NCBI RefSeq assembly: GCF_003234365.2
Contig: NZ_CP126260.1
Coordinates: 1-64,000 of the forward strand
Direction: 5' to 3'
DNA length: 64,000 nt
DNA from: Curtobacterium sp. MCJR17_020
GTDB lineage: Bacteria > Actinomycetota > Actinomycetes > Actinomycetales > Microbacteriaceae
Positions 54,820-63,782 of the stretch are shown piece by piece (within the stretch, counting starts at the first letter, position 1; each line of letters starts with the position of its first letter). The translations under genes were made by a program, and so were the position numbers. Below the pieces are notes generated by a model that saw only the letters and a list, made by a program, of their open reading frames with translations, did not search any database and was not told where the DNA came from.

Positions 54820-56627
54820 TGTGTGGACTCGCGGGCGAGATCCGGTTCGACGGCACGGCCCCGGACGTCGGAGCAGTGGCGCGGATGACCGGGTGCATGG
54901 TGCACCGCGGCCCCGACGGTGACGGGCTCTGGGCGCGCGGTCCGGTCGCGCTCGGACACCGACGGCTGTCGATCGTCGACCTGTCCACCGCCGGTGCGCA
55001 GCCGATGGTGCTGCCCCGGGCCGGACTGACGATCGCCTACAACGGCATGGTCTACAACTACGAGCAGCTGCGTGACGAGCTGCGCGGCAAGGGCCACGAG
55101 TTCTTCTCGACGTCGGACACCGAGGTCATCGCCCTGGCGTACGCCGAGTGGGGCACGGCATTCGTCGAGCACCTGATCGGCATGTTCGCCATCGCGATCT
55201 GGGAGCACGCCAGCGGTCGGCTGGTCCTGGCCCGGGACCGGCTCGGCATCAAGCCGTTGTACGTGGCACAGGTACCGGGCGGGCTCCGGTTCGCGAGCTC
55301 CCTGCCCGCGATCCTGGCGGGGGACGGCGGCGCGGGCAGGACCGGCAGCGGCATCGACACGTCCATCGACCCCGTCGCCTTCGCGTCCTACATGAGCTTC
55401 CACTCGATCGTGCCGGCACCCCGCACGATCCTGTCCGGCGTCGGCAAGCTCCCGCCCGCCACCGTCCGGGTGATCGAGCGCGACGGCACATCCCGCGACA
55501 CCGTCTACTGGGAGCCGCGGTTCGAACGCGACCCCGCAAAGGCCGACTGGACCGACCGGGACTGGGAGCAGGCGTTCATCGGCTCGCTCCGCACCGCGGT
55601 CGAACGCCGCATGGTGGCCGACGTCCCCGTCGGCGTGCTGCTGTCCGGCGGCATCGACTCGTCCCTGGTCGTCGGGCTGCTCGCGGAGGCCGGGCAGCAG
55701 GACCTCGCCACGTTCAGCATCGGCTTCGAGGCGGCGGGCGGTGAGTCCGGCGACGAGTTCGAGTACTCGGACCAGGTCGCGAAGCACTTCGGTACCGACC
55801 ACCACCGCATCCACATCCCCTCGACGCGGCTGCTCGACGGCATCGACGGTGCCGTCGCCGCCATGAGCGAGCCGATGGTCAGCCACGACTGCGTCGCCTT
55901 CTACCTGCTGTCGCAGGAGGTCTCCCAGCACGTCAAGGTCGTGCAGTCCGGCCAGGGTGCCGACGAGGTACTCGCCGGCTACGACTGGTACCCGCCGCTC
56001 GCCGACGTCCCCCGCGACCAGGCGGCCGAGGCCTACCGCTCCGTGTTCATGGACCGCAGGTGGCCGGCGCTGCAGGGACTGCTCGGGGAGCGCTGGAAGA
56101 GCGATGACGACACCCCGTCGGCGTTCGTCGACCGCGAGTTCGCGCGTTCCGGAGCGGAGACGAGCGTCGACGCCGCGCTCCGGAGCGACACCACGATCAT
56201 GCTCGTCGACGACCCGGTGAAGCGGGTCGACAACATGACGATGGCGTGGGGTCTCGAGGCCCGCGTGCCGTTCCTGGACCACGAGTTCGTCGAGCTCGCC
56301 GGCGCGATCCCGCCCGCGCTCAAGCTGTCGGACGGCGGCAAGGGCGTGATGAAGCGAGCGTCGCGCGGCATCGTTCCCGACAGCGTCATCGACCGCAGCA
56401 AGGGGTCGTTCCCAGTACCCGCGATCCGGCAGCTCGAGGGCCCGTACCTGGAGCGGGTGCGCGCGGCACTGCACGCACCCGAGGCGCGGGAACGTGGCCT
56501 GTTCGACCCGGGTACGGTCGAGCGGATGCTCCAGGACCCGAACAGCACGCGGACCGAGATCGGCGCGAACGCGCTCTGGCAGCTCGGCCTGATCGAGATG
56601 TGGCTGCAGCAGCAGGGGGTGCGGTGA
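54819..56627 (+). CDS. Asparagine synthase-like amidotransferase (N-acetylglutaminylglutamine amidotransferase type)
   Basis: A 602-aa protein starting MCGLAGEIRFDG, so Cys2 is the glutaminase nucleophile after Met removal. GATase domain about 1-200 (MVHRGPDGDG, LGHRRLSIVDLS, IAYNGMVYNYEQLR). Synthetase domain with PP-loop LLSGGIDSS at about 273-281 and GLEARVPFLDHEF. This layout matches the amidotransferase of the N-acetylglutaminylglutamine amide osmolyte pathway better than plain AsnB. It would amidate a carboxylate made by the upstream ligase. One-base overlaps on both sides. Confidence 0.87.
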   Translation: MCGLAGEIRFDGTAPDVGAVARMTGCMVHRGPDGDGLWARGPVALGHRRLSIVDLSTAGAQPMVLPRAGLTIAYNGMVYNYEQLRDELRGKGHEFFSTSDTEVIALAYAEWGTAFVEHLIGMFAIAIWEHASGRLVLARDRLGIKPLYVAQVPGGLRFASSLPAILAGDGGAGRTGSGIDTSIDPVAFASYMSFHSIVPAPRTILSGVGKLPPATVRVIERDGTSRDTVYWEPRFERDPAKADWTDRDWEQAFIGSLRTAVERRMVADVPVGVLLSGGIDSSLVVGLLAEAGQQDLATFSIGFEAAGGESGDEFEYSDQVAKHFGTDHHRIHIPSTRLLDGIDGAVAAMSEPMVSHDCVAFYLLSQEVSQHVKVVQSGQGADEVLAGYDWYPPLADVPRDQAAEAYRSVFMDRRWPALQGLLGERWKSDDDTPSAFVDREFARSGAETSVDAALRSDTTIMLVDDPVKRVDNMTMAWGLEARVPFLDHEFVELAGAIPPALKLSDGGKGVMKRASRGIVPDSVIDRSKGSFPVPAIRQLEGPYLERVRAALHAPEARERGLFDPGTVERMLQDPNSTRTEIGANALWQLGLIEMWLQQQGVR

Positions 56628-58561
56628 TGCGGCCGGGAGGCGCGGCGAGCGTCGCGTCGTCGGCCGACGTCCGTCCCTCGGTCACGACCAGGGCCGCGGC
56701 CGACCTGGGTGAGCGGCTCGCCGCCGCCTGGGGGTCGTGGGGCCCCACCATGACCCGGAACGCCCGGCGCGTGGCGTTCGTCTCCGACCGGCACGGCACC
56801 CCCGAGGTGTTCGTGCAGGACGTCGTCGTCGACGGCGAACTGCCCGAACCGGTGCGGATCGCGCTGTCCGACGACCCCGTGATCCGGGTGTCGTGGTCGT
56901 CCGACGGGGAGTGGCTCGCCGTGGCGATCGCGACCGACGGTGGCGTGAAGCAGCAGGTCTGGGTGGTCCGGCCGGACGGCACCGACGCCGCGCAGATCGC
57001 CGGTTCGCGCTACCAGCACGCCGAACTCGGCCCGTGGAGCCGCAGTGGTCACCGGGTCGTCATCACGCTGCCCTCGACCGAGGCCGAGCAGCCGGCCCGT
57101 TCGTACCTGGTCGACCCGGTGTCCGGCGACCGCGACGACCTGGCCGTCGGCGAACTCATCCACATCCTCGACCTGTCGGTGGAGGAACGGCTCGTCGTGC
57201 TGAGCGACGGGCAGCGCGGCCAGGAGTTCGTCGTCGTGGTCGACCGCCTGACCGACGAGAGCCACGCCCTGTTCGCCGACGACCCCGACGGGTCCGCTGA
57301 CATCGCGTTCCTGCGGCCCTCGCCCGCGAGCGAGACCAGCCCGCTCGTCGCCTACGTCGCCACCGAGGCCGGCCTGCCCCGACGCGGACTCGTCGCCCAG
57401 CCCGTCGGACCGCACGGGTGGCGCGGCACACCCCGCCGGATCGCCGAACGGCCCGACGCCGAGCTCGAGTACCTCGACGCCGACGACGCCGGCCGCACGC
57501 TGCTGCTCGTCTGGAACGTCGACGGGCGCAGCGAACTCGACCTCATCAACACCCACGACGCCTCGCGCACCCCAGTGCCGGACCTGCCCGGGTACGTGGT
57601 CACCGACCCGGTGCTCAGCCGCGACGGCCGGAGCGTGCTGCTCGCCGTCGAAGGGCCCACCCGACCGCGGGAACTCTGGCGGCTCGACACGAACGCACTC
57701 ACCTGGAACCGGGTCACCGACGTTCCCGCACTGCCGGACGTGCAGCTGGTCGAGCCGACCCTCGAGCGGTTCACCGCGCGTGACGGACTGGAGCTGACCG
57801 CCTGGCTGTACCGGGCGGTGGGGCCGGCCATGTCCTCGGCCGTCGGCGCTCGTGCTGCTGCTGCCGTGCCTCCCGGCCCGCGCGCAGCGCTCGTCCACCT
57901 GCACGGCGGACCGGAGTCGCAGGAACGACCCACGTTCTCGCCGCAGCACCAGGCGCTCGCCGCAGCGGGCGTGACCGTCCTCGCCCCGAACATCCGCGGA
58001 TCGTCCGGGTACGGACACGAGTTCGTGCACGCCGACGACCTGGCCCTGCGCTGGAACGCGCTCGCCGACGTCGTCGACTGCGCACGGTTCCTGGTGTCGA
58101 ACGGGTACGCCGACCGCTCTCGGGTGGCCGTCGAGGGCCGCTCCTACGGCGGGTACGCGACCCTCGCGTCGTTGGCGTTCACCCCCGACGTGTTCGCGGC
58201 CGGGGTCGCGGTGTGCGGGATGAGCGACTTCGCGACCTTCTACCGCGACACCGAACCGTGGATCGCGGCTGCTGCCGCCACGAAGTACGGCCACCCCGTC
58301 GACGACGAAGCGCTGCTCGCGGCCCTGTCGCCGATGCGGGCGATCGACGACGTCACGGCGCCGCTGCTCGTCGTGCACGGCGAGCTCGACACCAACGTGC
58401 CCATCGGCGAGGCGCACCAGGTGGTCGAGGCGCTGCAGGAGCGGTCGCACGACGTCGAGTACCTCGAGCTCGCGGGTGAAGGGCACGAGTACCGGCGGGC
58501 GTCGTCGCGGGCGCTGCTCGTGCGGCGGATGGTGGAGTTCGTGGCGGCGCGGCTGGCGTGA
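56627..58561 (+). CDS. S9-family serine peptidase (prolyl oligopeptidase-like)
   Basis: A 644-aa protein: an N-terminal beta-propeller-like half (WD-type segments such as VSWSSDGEWLAVAIA) and a C-terminal alpha/beta-hydrolase peptidase. Catalytic residues: Ser506 in EGRSYGGYA, Asp588 in HGELDTNVP, His620 in EGHEYRR. No signal peptide is seen, so cytoplasmic. In the described osmolyte gene trio a peptidase (M42) accompanies the ligase and amidotransferase; here an S9 peptidase occupies that place, perhaps degrading the peptide. ATG shares one base with the amidotransferase stop. Confidence 0.88.
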   Translation: MRPGGAASVASSADVRPSVTTRAAADLGERLAAAWGSWGPTMTRNARRVAFVSDRHGTPEVFVQDVVVDGELPEPVRIALSDDPVIRVSWSSDGEWLAVAIATDGGVKQQVWVVRPDGTDAAQIAGSRYQHAELGPWSRSGHRVVITLPSTEAEQPARSYLVDPVSGDRDDLAVGELIHILDLSVEERLVVLSDGQRGQEFVVVVDRLTDESHALFADDPDGSADIAFLRPSPASETSPLVAYVATEAGLPRRGLVAQPVGPHGWRGTPRRIAERPDAELEYLDADDAGRTLLLVWNVDGRSELDLINTHDASRTPVPDLPGYVVTDPVLSRDGRSVLLAVEGPTRPRELWRLDTNALTWNRVTDVPALPDVQLVEPTLERFTARDGLELTAWLYRAVGPAMSSAVGARAAAAVPPGPRAALVHLHGGPESQERPTFSPQHQALAAAGVTVLAPNIRGSSGYGHEFVHADDLALRWNALADVVDCARFLVSNGYADRSRVAVEGRSYGGYATLASLAFTPDVFAAGVAVCGMSDFATFYRDTEPWIAAAAATKYGHPVDDEALLAALSPMRAIDDVTAPLLVVHGELDTNVPIGEAHQVVEALQERSHDVEYLELAGEGHEYRRASSRALLVRRMVEFVAARLA

Positions 58562-58579
58562 GGCGCCTCCCTCGGTCTG

Positions 58580-58640
58580 GTGCGAGGTTCCGTACTCCGT
58601 GCGGTGCACGTGCCCTCGCACCGAGCACGGAACCTCGCAC
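58580..58640. repeat. Long palindromic element, copy 3
   Basis: Arms 58580-58605 and 58615-58640. The right arm is identical to that of copy 2; the left carries the same variants as copy 1 (GTACTCC). It lies 18 bp after the S9 peptidase stop. Nothing else is seen in 58562-58736. Confidence 0.85.
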
Positions 58641-58736
58641 GGGCCGTGCGCCCCCTCGCACCGTGCGAGCCGCAGCGCGGCGTCACCGGGTGCAACGATG
58701 CGCCGGCGGCGCTCGCCGCGGGCAGAGAATGGTGGG

Positions 58737-59654
58737 ATGACGACGACTGCGCTGACCTCGACCGCGCTGCCCCGACCCGGAGAGGTCCTCGTGGCCTCGG
58801 CAGCGGAGGTCGAGCAGGTCGTCCAACGCGCCACGAACCAGTACGCCTCCGGTGTCGTCGCGGACACCGCCGGGTGGGCGGACGGCGATCGTCGGCGGAT
58901 CGAGGACCTCGGGTTCCGTGGTGGTGATGCCCGCGGCGAAGCGCTCCGGACCCTCGACCTGACGATCGCCGACGACGGCACGCCGACGCGGATGCTCGAC
59001 GCGCCCGCGATGGCCGCGCTGAACAGCCACCACGCGCGGTTCGCCGAGCGGCGCGGCGACGTGGTCCGCTACCAGACCGACGTGTCGGTGTGGACGGGGA
59101 TCCCCGCGCAGCCCACGCCGCAGGACTGGGAGGACGTCCGGGCGCTGCTCGGGTCGGGCGGCATGCTCGGCGTGGGTGCCGCTGCTGTCCTGCCGTCGGG
59201 GTGGGAGCTGGTCGAAGGCGCCGGCGGCGTGCAGCTGACCGGCGAGGCGATCGAGGGTGCGCCGGACACCGAGGCCGTCGTGTTGACGCCCGACGACGTG
59301 CCGGAGATGACCGCGCTGGTGGAGCGGACGAAGCCGGGGCCGTTCCTGCCGCGCACGATCGAGCTCGGCACGTACCTGGGCATCCGACGCGACGGCCGGC
59401 TCGTCGCCATGGCGGGGGAGCGCCTGCACCCGCCGGGGTGGGCCGAGATCAGCGCGGTGTGCACGGACGAGGCGTACCGGGGGCAGGGGTTCGGGCGCCG
59501 GTTGGTGCTCGCCGTCGCGCACGGGATCCGGGAGCGTGGGGAGACACCCTTGATGCACGCGGCCGCGGGGAACACCGGGGCGATCGGGCTGTACCAGCAC
59601 CTCGGGTTCCGGCTGCGGGATCGCGGGGCCCCGCGGTTCGTGCGGGTGCCGTGA
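58737..59654 (+). CDS. GNAT-family N-acetyltransferase
   Basis: A 305-aa protein. The C-terminal GNAT domain (about 175-300) has TYLGIRRDGRLVAMAGERL, the acetyl-CoA loop DEAYRGQGFGRRLV, and AAAGNTGAIGLYQHLGF. The middle (LNSHHARFAERRGDVVRYQTDV) is typical of two-domain GNATs. The first about 85 residues (EVEQVVQRATNQYASGVVAD) are unfamiliar; a start at the Met of MLDAPAMAAL is an alternative. A palindrome separates it from the peptidase gene, so it may be a separate transcript although thematically linked. Confidence 0.82.
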   Translation: MTTTALTSTALPRPGEVLVASAAEVEQVVQRATNQYASGVVADTAGWADGDRRRIEDLGFRGGDARGEALRTLDLTIADDGTPTRMLDAPAMAALNSHHARFAERRGDVVRYQTDVSVWTGIPAQPTPQDWEDVRALLGSGGMLGVGAAAVLPSGWELVEGAGGVQLTGEAIEGAPDTEAVVLTPDDVPEMTALVERTKPGPFLPRTIELGTYLGIRRDGRLVAMAGERLHPPGWAEISAVCTDEAYRGQGFGRRLVLAVAHGIRERGETPLMHAAAGNTGAIGLYQHLGFRLRDRGAPRFVRVP

Positions 59655-59674
59655 GCTGCCGTCGTTCCTGACCG

Positions 59675-59821
59675 TCAGAAGGCGGTGAGGGCGCGCCGGA
59701 GCATGTCGTGGCCCTGGGCCTCGAAGCTCTCGTCCCCGACGGCGTAGGCCCACGTCGCGGTGCCGACTGCTTCGCGGAGCTGTAGCCAGCGCCACGCGTC
59801 CCCGAACAACCCCTCGAGCAA
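59675..59821 (-). pseudogene. C-terminal remnant of an unidentified minus-strand gene
   Basis: The minus strand encodes about 45 residues ending WAYAVGDESFEAQGHDMLRRALTAF followed by a stop. It looks like the natural C-terminus of a helical protein, but upstream (above about 59821) the frame runs into antisense of RHS sequence, so the rest is missing. Family not recognised; an immunity protein or an unrelated gene cut by a rearrangement are both possible. Confidence 0.4.
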
Positions 59822-59824
59822 TAC

Positions 59825-61648
59825 CGACATCGTCGGCGCGAAGGAGTACACGTACGACGGATTCGGGCGGATGCGGACCGAGACCGACGGGCGCGGCAAC
59901 ACGACGACCTACGGGTACGACAACGACGACCGGACCACCTCGATCGCCTTCAGTGACGGCACCGCGACGGTGACCAGGTCGTACGACGGCAACGGCAACC
60001 TCCTCACCGAGACTTCCGCCACCGGCACCATCACCAACACGTACGACCAGCGGAACCGCCTCACCTCCACGGTGAACACCGCCGGTGGCGGAACGGTCTC
60101 CTACGGTTACGACCTCGCCGGGAACACCGTCACGGTGACCGATGCGCAGGGGCAGGTGACGCACGAGTACGACCCGTCGAACGTGCTCACTGCGACGACG
60201 TACCCGACCAATACGGGCACGGCGAAGCAGGTGTACCTGACCGACGACCACGGCCGCCGCACCGACACGTGGCTCGGCGCGCCCAGCAACGCGACTCCCG
60301 GTGCGGAGCCGGCGTCGTGGACGGGGCATCAGCAGGTCGAGTACGACGCCTCCGGCAAGATCACCCACATCAAGGCGTGGACCGGGAAGGACGCCGCGCT
60401 CGAGGTGAACACGAAGTACTGCTACCAGTTCGAGGCGCCCTCTGACGGCACCTGCGACGACAGCGACAAGTCCAAGGACCGCAGCAAGCTGCAGTGGACC
60501 CGCGACGGCTCTGGTCAGGCGACGAAGTACGGGTACACCTCCGGTCGACTGACGAAGATCACCCAGTCCGGTGGGGACACTCCCACCAACTGGGCGTTCA
60601 CCTACGACAAGGCCGGCAATCGCACCCGCGCCACCGCAACCAACGCCACCATCGAAGCGACGGTCAGCGATCAGCAGCTGAGCTACAACGCGCTTGGCCA
60701 GATCACCACCACCGGGTACGCGTACGACAAGACCGGCAACATGACCGCATCGCCGGGTGCGACGTACACGTACAGACGTACACGTACAACGGTGCGCAGC
60801 AGATGACGTCTTCCACGAAGGATGGCAAGACGACCACGTACGAGTACGCGGGCGCGGACATGAACAAGCTGCTCTACCAGGCAACCGACGGGGGAGCGGA
60901 GTACGGCTACACCTATGGCACATCCGACTCGAATGGTGTCCCCGTGATCGCCAGCCGTGAGCTCGTTGGTACGGGCACGGCCGCGGTGATCAGCGACCCC
61001 ACCACTGGTCAGCTGCTGGATCTGCGGACTACGGACGGCACGACGAGCATGTACGTCCTCGACGGGATCGGGAACCCGGTTGCATCCCTCAAGGACACGG
61101 GCGCTGTTGCCTACAAGGTGACGTACGACGCGTACGGCAAGGAGCAGGTCAACGCCGACGGTGGCAGCAGTGCGCAGTGGCAGCAGAACCCGTACGGGTA
61201 CAAGGCCGGCATCCGCGCCAGCAACACTGACACCGGACTCACGAAATTCGGCTACCGCTGGCAGTCCGCCGCCACCGGCAGCTGGATCGAACGCGACACA
61301 CTCGACGCGCCTCTCAGTCCTAGTAACGCGAACCGATATGCCTACGCGGGTGCTGACCCAATCAACAAGTCTGACCCCCGTGGGCGAGACGTTTTCGACT
61401 CAGCCACTGACGCTTTCGGGAAAGCCGGTTTGGTTGGCAACCTCGCCAATATTGGCTACTACGCTGCTACAGGGAATAGTAAGGCGGCAGCGACAGAGAC
61501 TGTCGGCTTGATCACCGGCACTCTTGCCGGAGCCGCCTGCGAACTCGGCATAGCAGCCGCTACTGGCGGTGTCGGGGTTATTGCAACAGCTGGCTGCTAC
61601 GCGGTCGGTACTGCCGTGTCAAACGTAACGACTGGGAAGGTGTTTTAA
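59825..61648 (+). pseudogene. Truncated and frameshifted RHS/YD-repeat gene
   Basis: YD repeats run from about 59847 (EYTYDGFGRM, TTYGYDNDDR, VSYGYDLAGN, NWAFTYDKAGN) to the conserved RHS core end (TGLTKFGYRWQSAATGSWIERD, NRYAYAGADPINKSDP). The reading frame changes near 60785 because of a 14-bp tandem duplication (60764-60777 repeated); removing one copy restores the frame. The 5' two thirds expected of an RHS protein are absent. The variable C-terminal tip (about 75 residues after DPRG) is Ala/Gly-rich and hydrophobic, not a recognisable toxin. Confidence 0.85.
60764..60791. repeat. 14-bp tandem duplication causing the RHS frameshift
   Basis: ACGTACACGTACAG followed by ACGTACACGTACAA: two near-exact 14-bp copies. 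A single copy gives the expected ATYTYNGA. Fourteen bases shift the frame by two, matching the observed change. Confidence 0.8.
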
Positions 61649-61840
61649 GTGTTCAGAATGAAGGGCAACCTGCTACTTCCCACCATCATCGGCATATTTG
61701 CCATAGCTCTCGGTGTCGTCGCGCTACTTTCGCCTAATCGCGCCGACGCGGGCATTGGAATCTGGGGTGCAATCGCGGGCTTGTTCGGCATTTACGTGAT
61801 CTGTGGGGTCATCGTTTCGGGGTGGGGAAGACGCAGATAA
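61649..61840 (+). CDS. Small two-helix membrane protein
   Basis: A 63-aa product from GTG 61649 directly abutting the RHS stop (an ATG at 61658 is an alternative start). Two hydrophobic segments: LLPTIIGIFAIALGVVALL and IWGAIAGLFGIYVICGVIV, with a basic end GRRR. Base composition is less GC-rich than the core genome. Position right after an RHS tip is where an immunity gene would sit; that role is inference. Confidence 0.55.
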   Translation: MFRMKGNLLLPTIIGIFAIALGVVALLSPNRADAGIGIWGAIAGLFGIYVICGVIVSGWGRRR

Positions 61841-61892
61841 CGGGGAAGGCTGAAATCCGCAATCCTCACACATGTCCCGGCTAGTTGAATGA

Positions 61893-62426
61893 GTGATCAG
61901 CGTGAGTATCAGCTCGTTCGATGTTGAAAAGATCGATCACCGGCCACTCGTCCGCTGGGTAGCTGGAGTGATAGGTGCATTCACTGGAATCCTCGCCATC
62001 ATTGGATGGCCGCTCCCCATTGTTTCGGGGCGATACGTACAGAACGACGCATGGGAACGCACCTTGTCGTTGATTAACGCATGGTTGAACCATGCCGGTT
62101 GGAGAATGTCCGGGTCCTCGTGGTTTTGGAGCGGCATTTCAATTGCTGCGATCACTGGCGTGATCTTGACAATAAATCAACGTGATCTTGCCTGGCCCAA
62201 AAAATGGCTCGTGATCCTGATCCCGGGCGGACTTGTTGGTACTCTGGGCCCTCTATTCCAGATGCTCTTGGGTGTTCGGTGGTCGAATTACGCATCCGAG
62301 GACAATAGTCCCGTGGCTCTCGTGTATTTGATCAGCATGGTCGTCGTCATCGGTCTTCTCCTTCTGCGTGGTTGGGTGATGCGCATCCGGGATCAACCCG
62401 ATGACGCCAATGCTACAAAGCGCTGA
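61893..62426 (+). CDS. Membrane protein, unknown
   Basis: A 177-aa protein from GTG 61893 (GTG 61902 possible) with about four hydrophobic segments (WVAGVIGAFTGILAIIGWPL, SGISIAAITGVILTI, WLVILIPGGLVGTLGPLFQM, ALVYLISMVVVIGLLLL). Codon use is visibly lower in GC than the rest of the window, suggesting transfer with the RHS fragment. No family recognised. Confidence 0.6.
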   Translation: MISVSISSFDVEKIDHRPLVRWVAGVIGAFTGILAIIGWPLPIVSGRYVQNDAWERTLSLINAWLNHAGWRMSGSSWFWSGISIAAITGVILTINQRDLAWPKKWLVILIPGGLVGTLGPLFQMLLGVRWSNYASEDNSPVALVYLISMVVVIGLLLLRGWVMRIRDQPDDANATKR

Positions 62427-62824
62427 TGAAAAGCTGATTCACCGCTCATTTCTCGGCCGAAACGCAGGGCCCCATCATGAGCGGATTGAGCACGCACTTC
62501 GTCGGCGCTGCTACACGGACGCCGCTTACCGGCACCTGACCGTACTGGGGTCAGCGACCCGCTTTGTTGAACTGCGGGACATGTGCCCAAAGGCACACAG
62601 CTGATGGGCCATACCTGGCAGTACGTCAACGTCCGGGGCGGCCCGACCGACGCTTTAAGAACAATCCCGCTCTTCCCGTCGTGCAATATGGCCAGCTCGA
62701 TATCAGCACAGCGCAAGGCCTGTTCTGAAGCGCGCAATCCTCACGTGCCACCGCCCTCGACGAAGCTGGCTCACTCCTCGAAAAGGCACCACGCCGCCGC
62801 GATCACCGGCGGCATCGCAACTAG
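62401..62824 (+). pseudogene. Multiply frameshifted coding fragment
   Basis: Protein-like sequence continues across three frames: AAYRHLTVLGSATRFVELRD (to about 62580), then VPKGTQLMGHTWQYVNVRGG (from 62583), then DRRFKNNPALPVVQYGQLDI (from about 62645), followed by a stop and ALDEAGSLLEK up to a stop at 62822. The joined segment WQYVNVRGGP-DRRFKNNPALPVVQYG is coherent, so this is probably a decayed gene. I cannot name its family. The rest of 62427-62974 shows nothing else. Confidence 0.4.
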
Positions 62825-62974
62825 TTACGCGCCTGGGGAGGGGCGGTCGAGCAAGCCCATCGGCGGCAGAGCGCAAGGTGAAGGCGACGTCAATTAGGCG
62901 ACACCTCGTGACGGCGCGGCCTGGCTCGGGGCCTCCGCACCGAGCCCGAGTCGTGGATTCTCTAGGATCGACCC

Positions 62975-63691
62975 ATGTCCACGACCATGCCCGGCTTCGG
63001 GACGGAGCGCATCACGCAGCTCGGCCTGCGTGACCGCGTCTACGACCGGGTGCTCGAGGTCCTGATGGGCCACGACGTCGAACCCGGCATGCGACTGTCG
63101 ATCGACGGGCTCGCCCGCACCCTCGGCGTCTCCCCGACCCCGGTGCGCGAAGCCCTCGTGCAGCTCGAACGCACCGGCCTCGTCACCCGTGAAGCGAACA
63201 AGGGCTACCGGGTCTCCCCGCCCCTGGCCGGCGACCAGCTCGAGGCGCTGTTCGACGCCCGACTCATCGTGGAGAGCGGCGCCGTCGAGCTCGCTGCGCG
63301 CGGTGACGTCGACGCCCTGCGGGAGCGGCTCGGCACAGCGCTCGACGAGCAGGCTGCGGTGGCCGACGAGGTCGCGGCGGTCGGTGCGGCTGAGGCGTCG
63401 GAGGAACTCATGGCCCGTTTCTTCCGCAGCGACTGGCAGTTCCACCAGCTGATCTTCGATGCCACGCGGAACCCGTTCCTCGAGGAGATGTCCGAGATCA
63501 TCACGACGCGGGTGCACCGTATGCGGCAGATCGTCGAGGGTGGCGGGGACGACACCGACCGCGCCGTGCACGAGCACCGAGCGGTCGTCGACGCCCTCGC
63601 GGTCGGGCCGGCCGAAGCGGTCGCGGCGATGCGGCACCACATCGACGCCGTCCGGCTCCGGTCGCGCGAGGACGCTTCGCACACGAGCTGA
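62975..63691 (+). CDS. GntR-family regulator (FadR/FCD subfamily)
   Basis: A 238-aa regulator: N-terminal winged helix (LRDRVYDRVLEVL, LSIDGLARTLGVSPTPVREALVQLERTGLV in parts, about 18-80) and a C-terminal all-helical FCD ligand domain with metal-ligand-like Asp and His positions (DARLIVE, FHQLIFDATRNPFL, HRAVVDAL, MRHHID). It probably controls the adjacent downstream gene through the palindrome at 63728. Confidence 0.92.
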   Translation: MSTTMPGFGTERITQLGLRDRVYDRVLEVLMGHDVEPGMRLSIDGLARTLGVSPTPVREALVQLERTGLVTREANKGYRVSPPLAGDQLEALFDARLIVESGAVELAARGDVDALRERLGTALDEQAAVADEVAAVGAAEASEELMARFFRSDWQFHQLIFDATRNPFLEEMSEIITTRVHRMRQIVEGGGDDTDRAVHEHRAVVDALAVGPAEAVAAMRHHIDAVRLRSREDASHTS

Positions 63692-63727
63692 TCCCGTAGG
63701 GGTTGCGCTCTGTCGAGGTGCGAGTAT

Positions 63728-63743
63728 CTTTCCTATAGGAAAG
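63728..63743. promoter_or_regulatory. GntR/FCD operator-like perfect palindrome
   Basis: CTTTCCTATAGGAAAG is a perfect 16-bp palindrome between the gntR gene and the next start, 39 bp upstream of the GTG at 63783. The TCCTATAGGA core is of the kind bound by FCD-type GntR proteins. Confidence 0.7.
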
Positions 63744-63782
63744 AGGTTCACTGTCGAACCCCGACATGCGAAGGAGCATTCC

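Noticed and set aside
62583..62897. 104-aa open frame after the decayed fragment
   Set aside because: Only its first about 20 residues look protein-like; the rest is out of frame with the coherent segments, so it is treated as part of a pseudogene.
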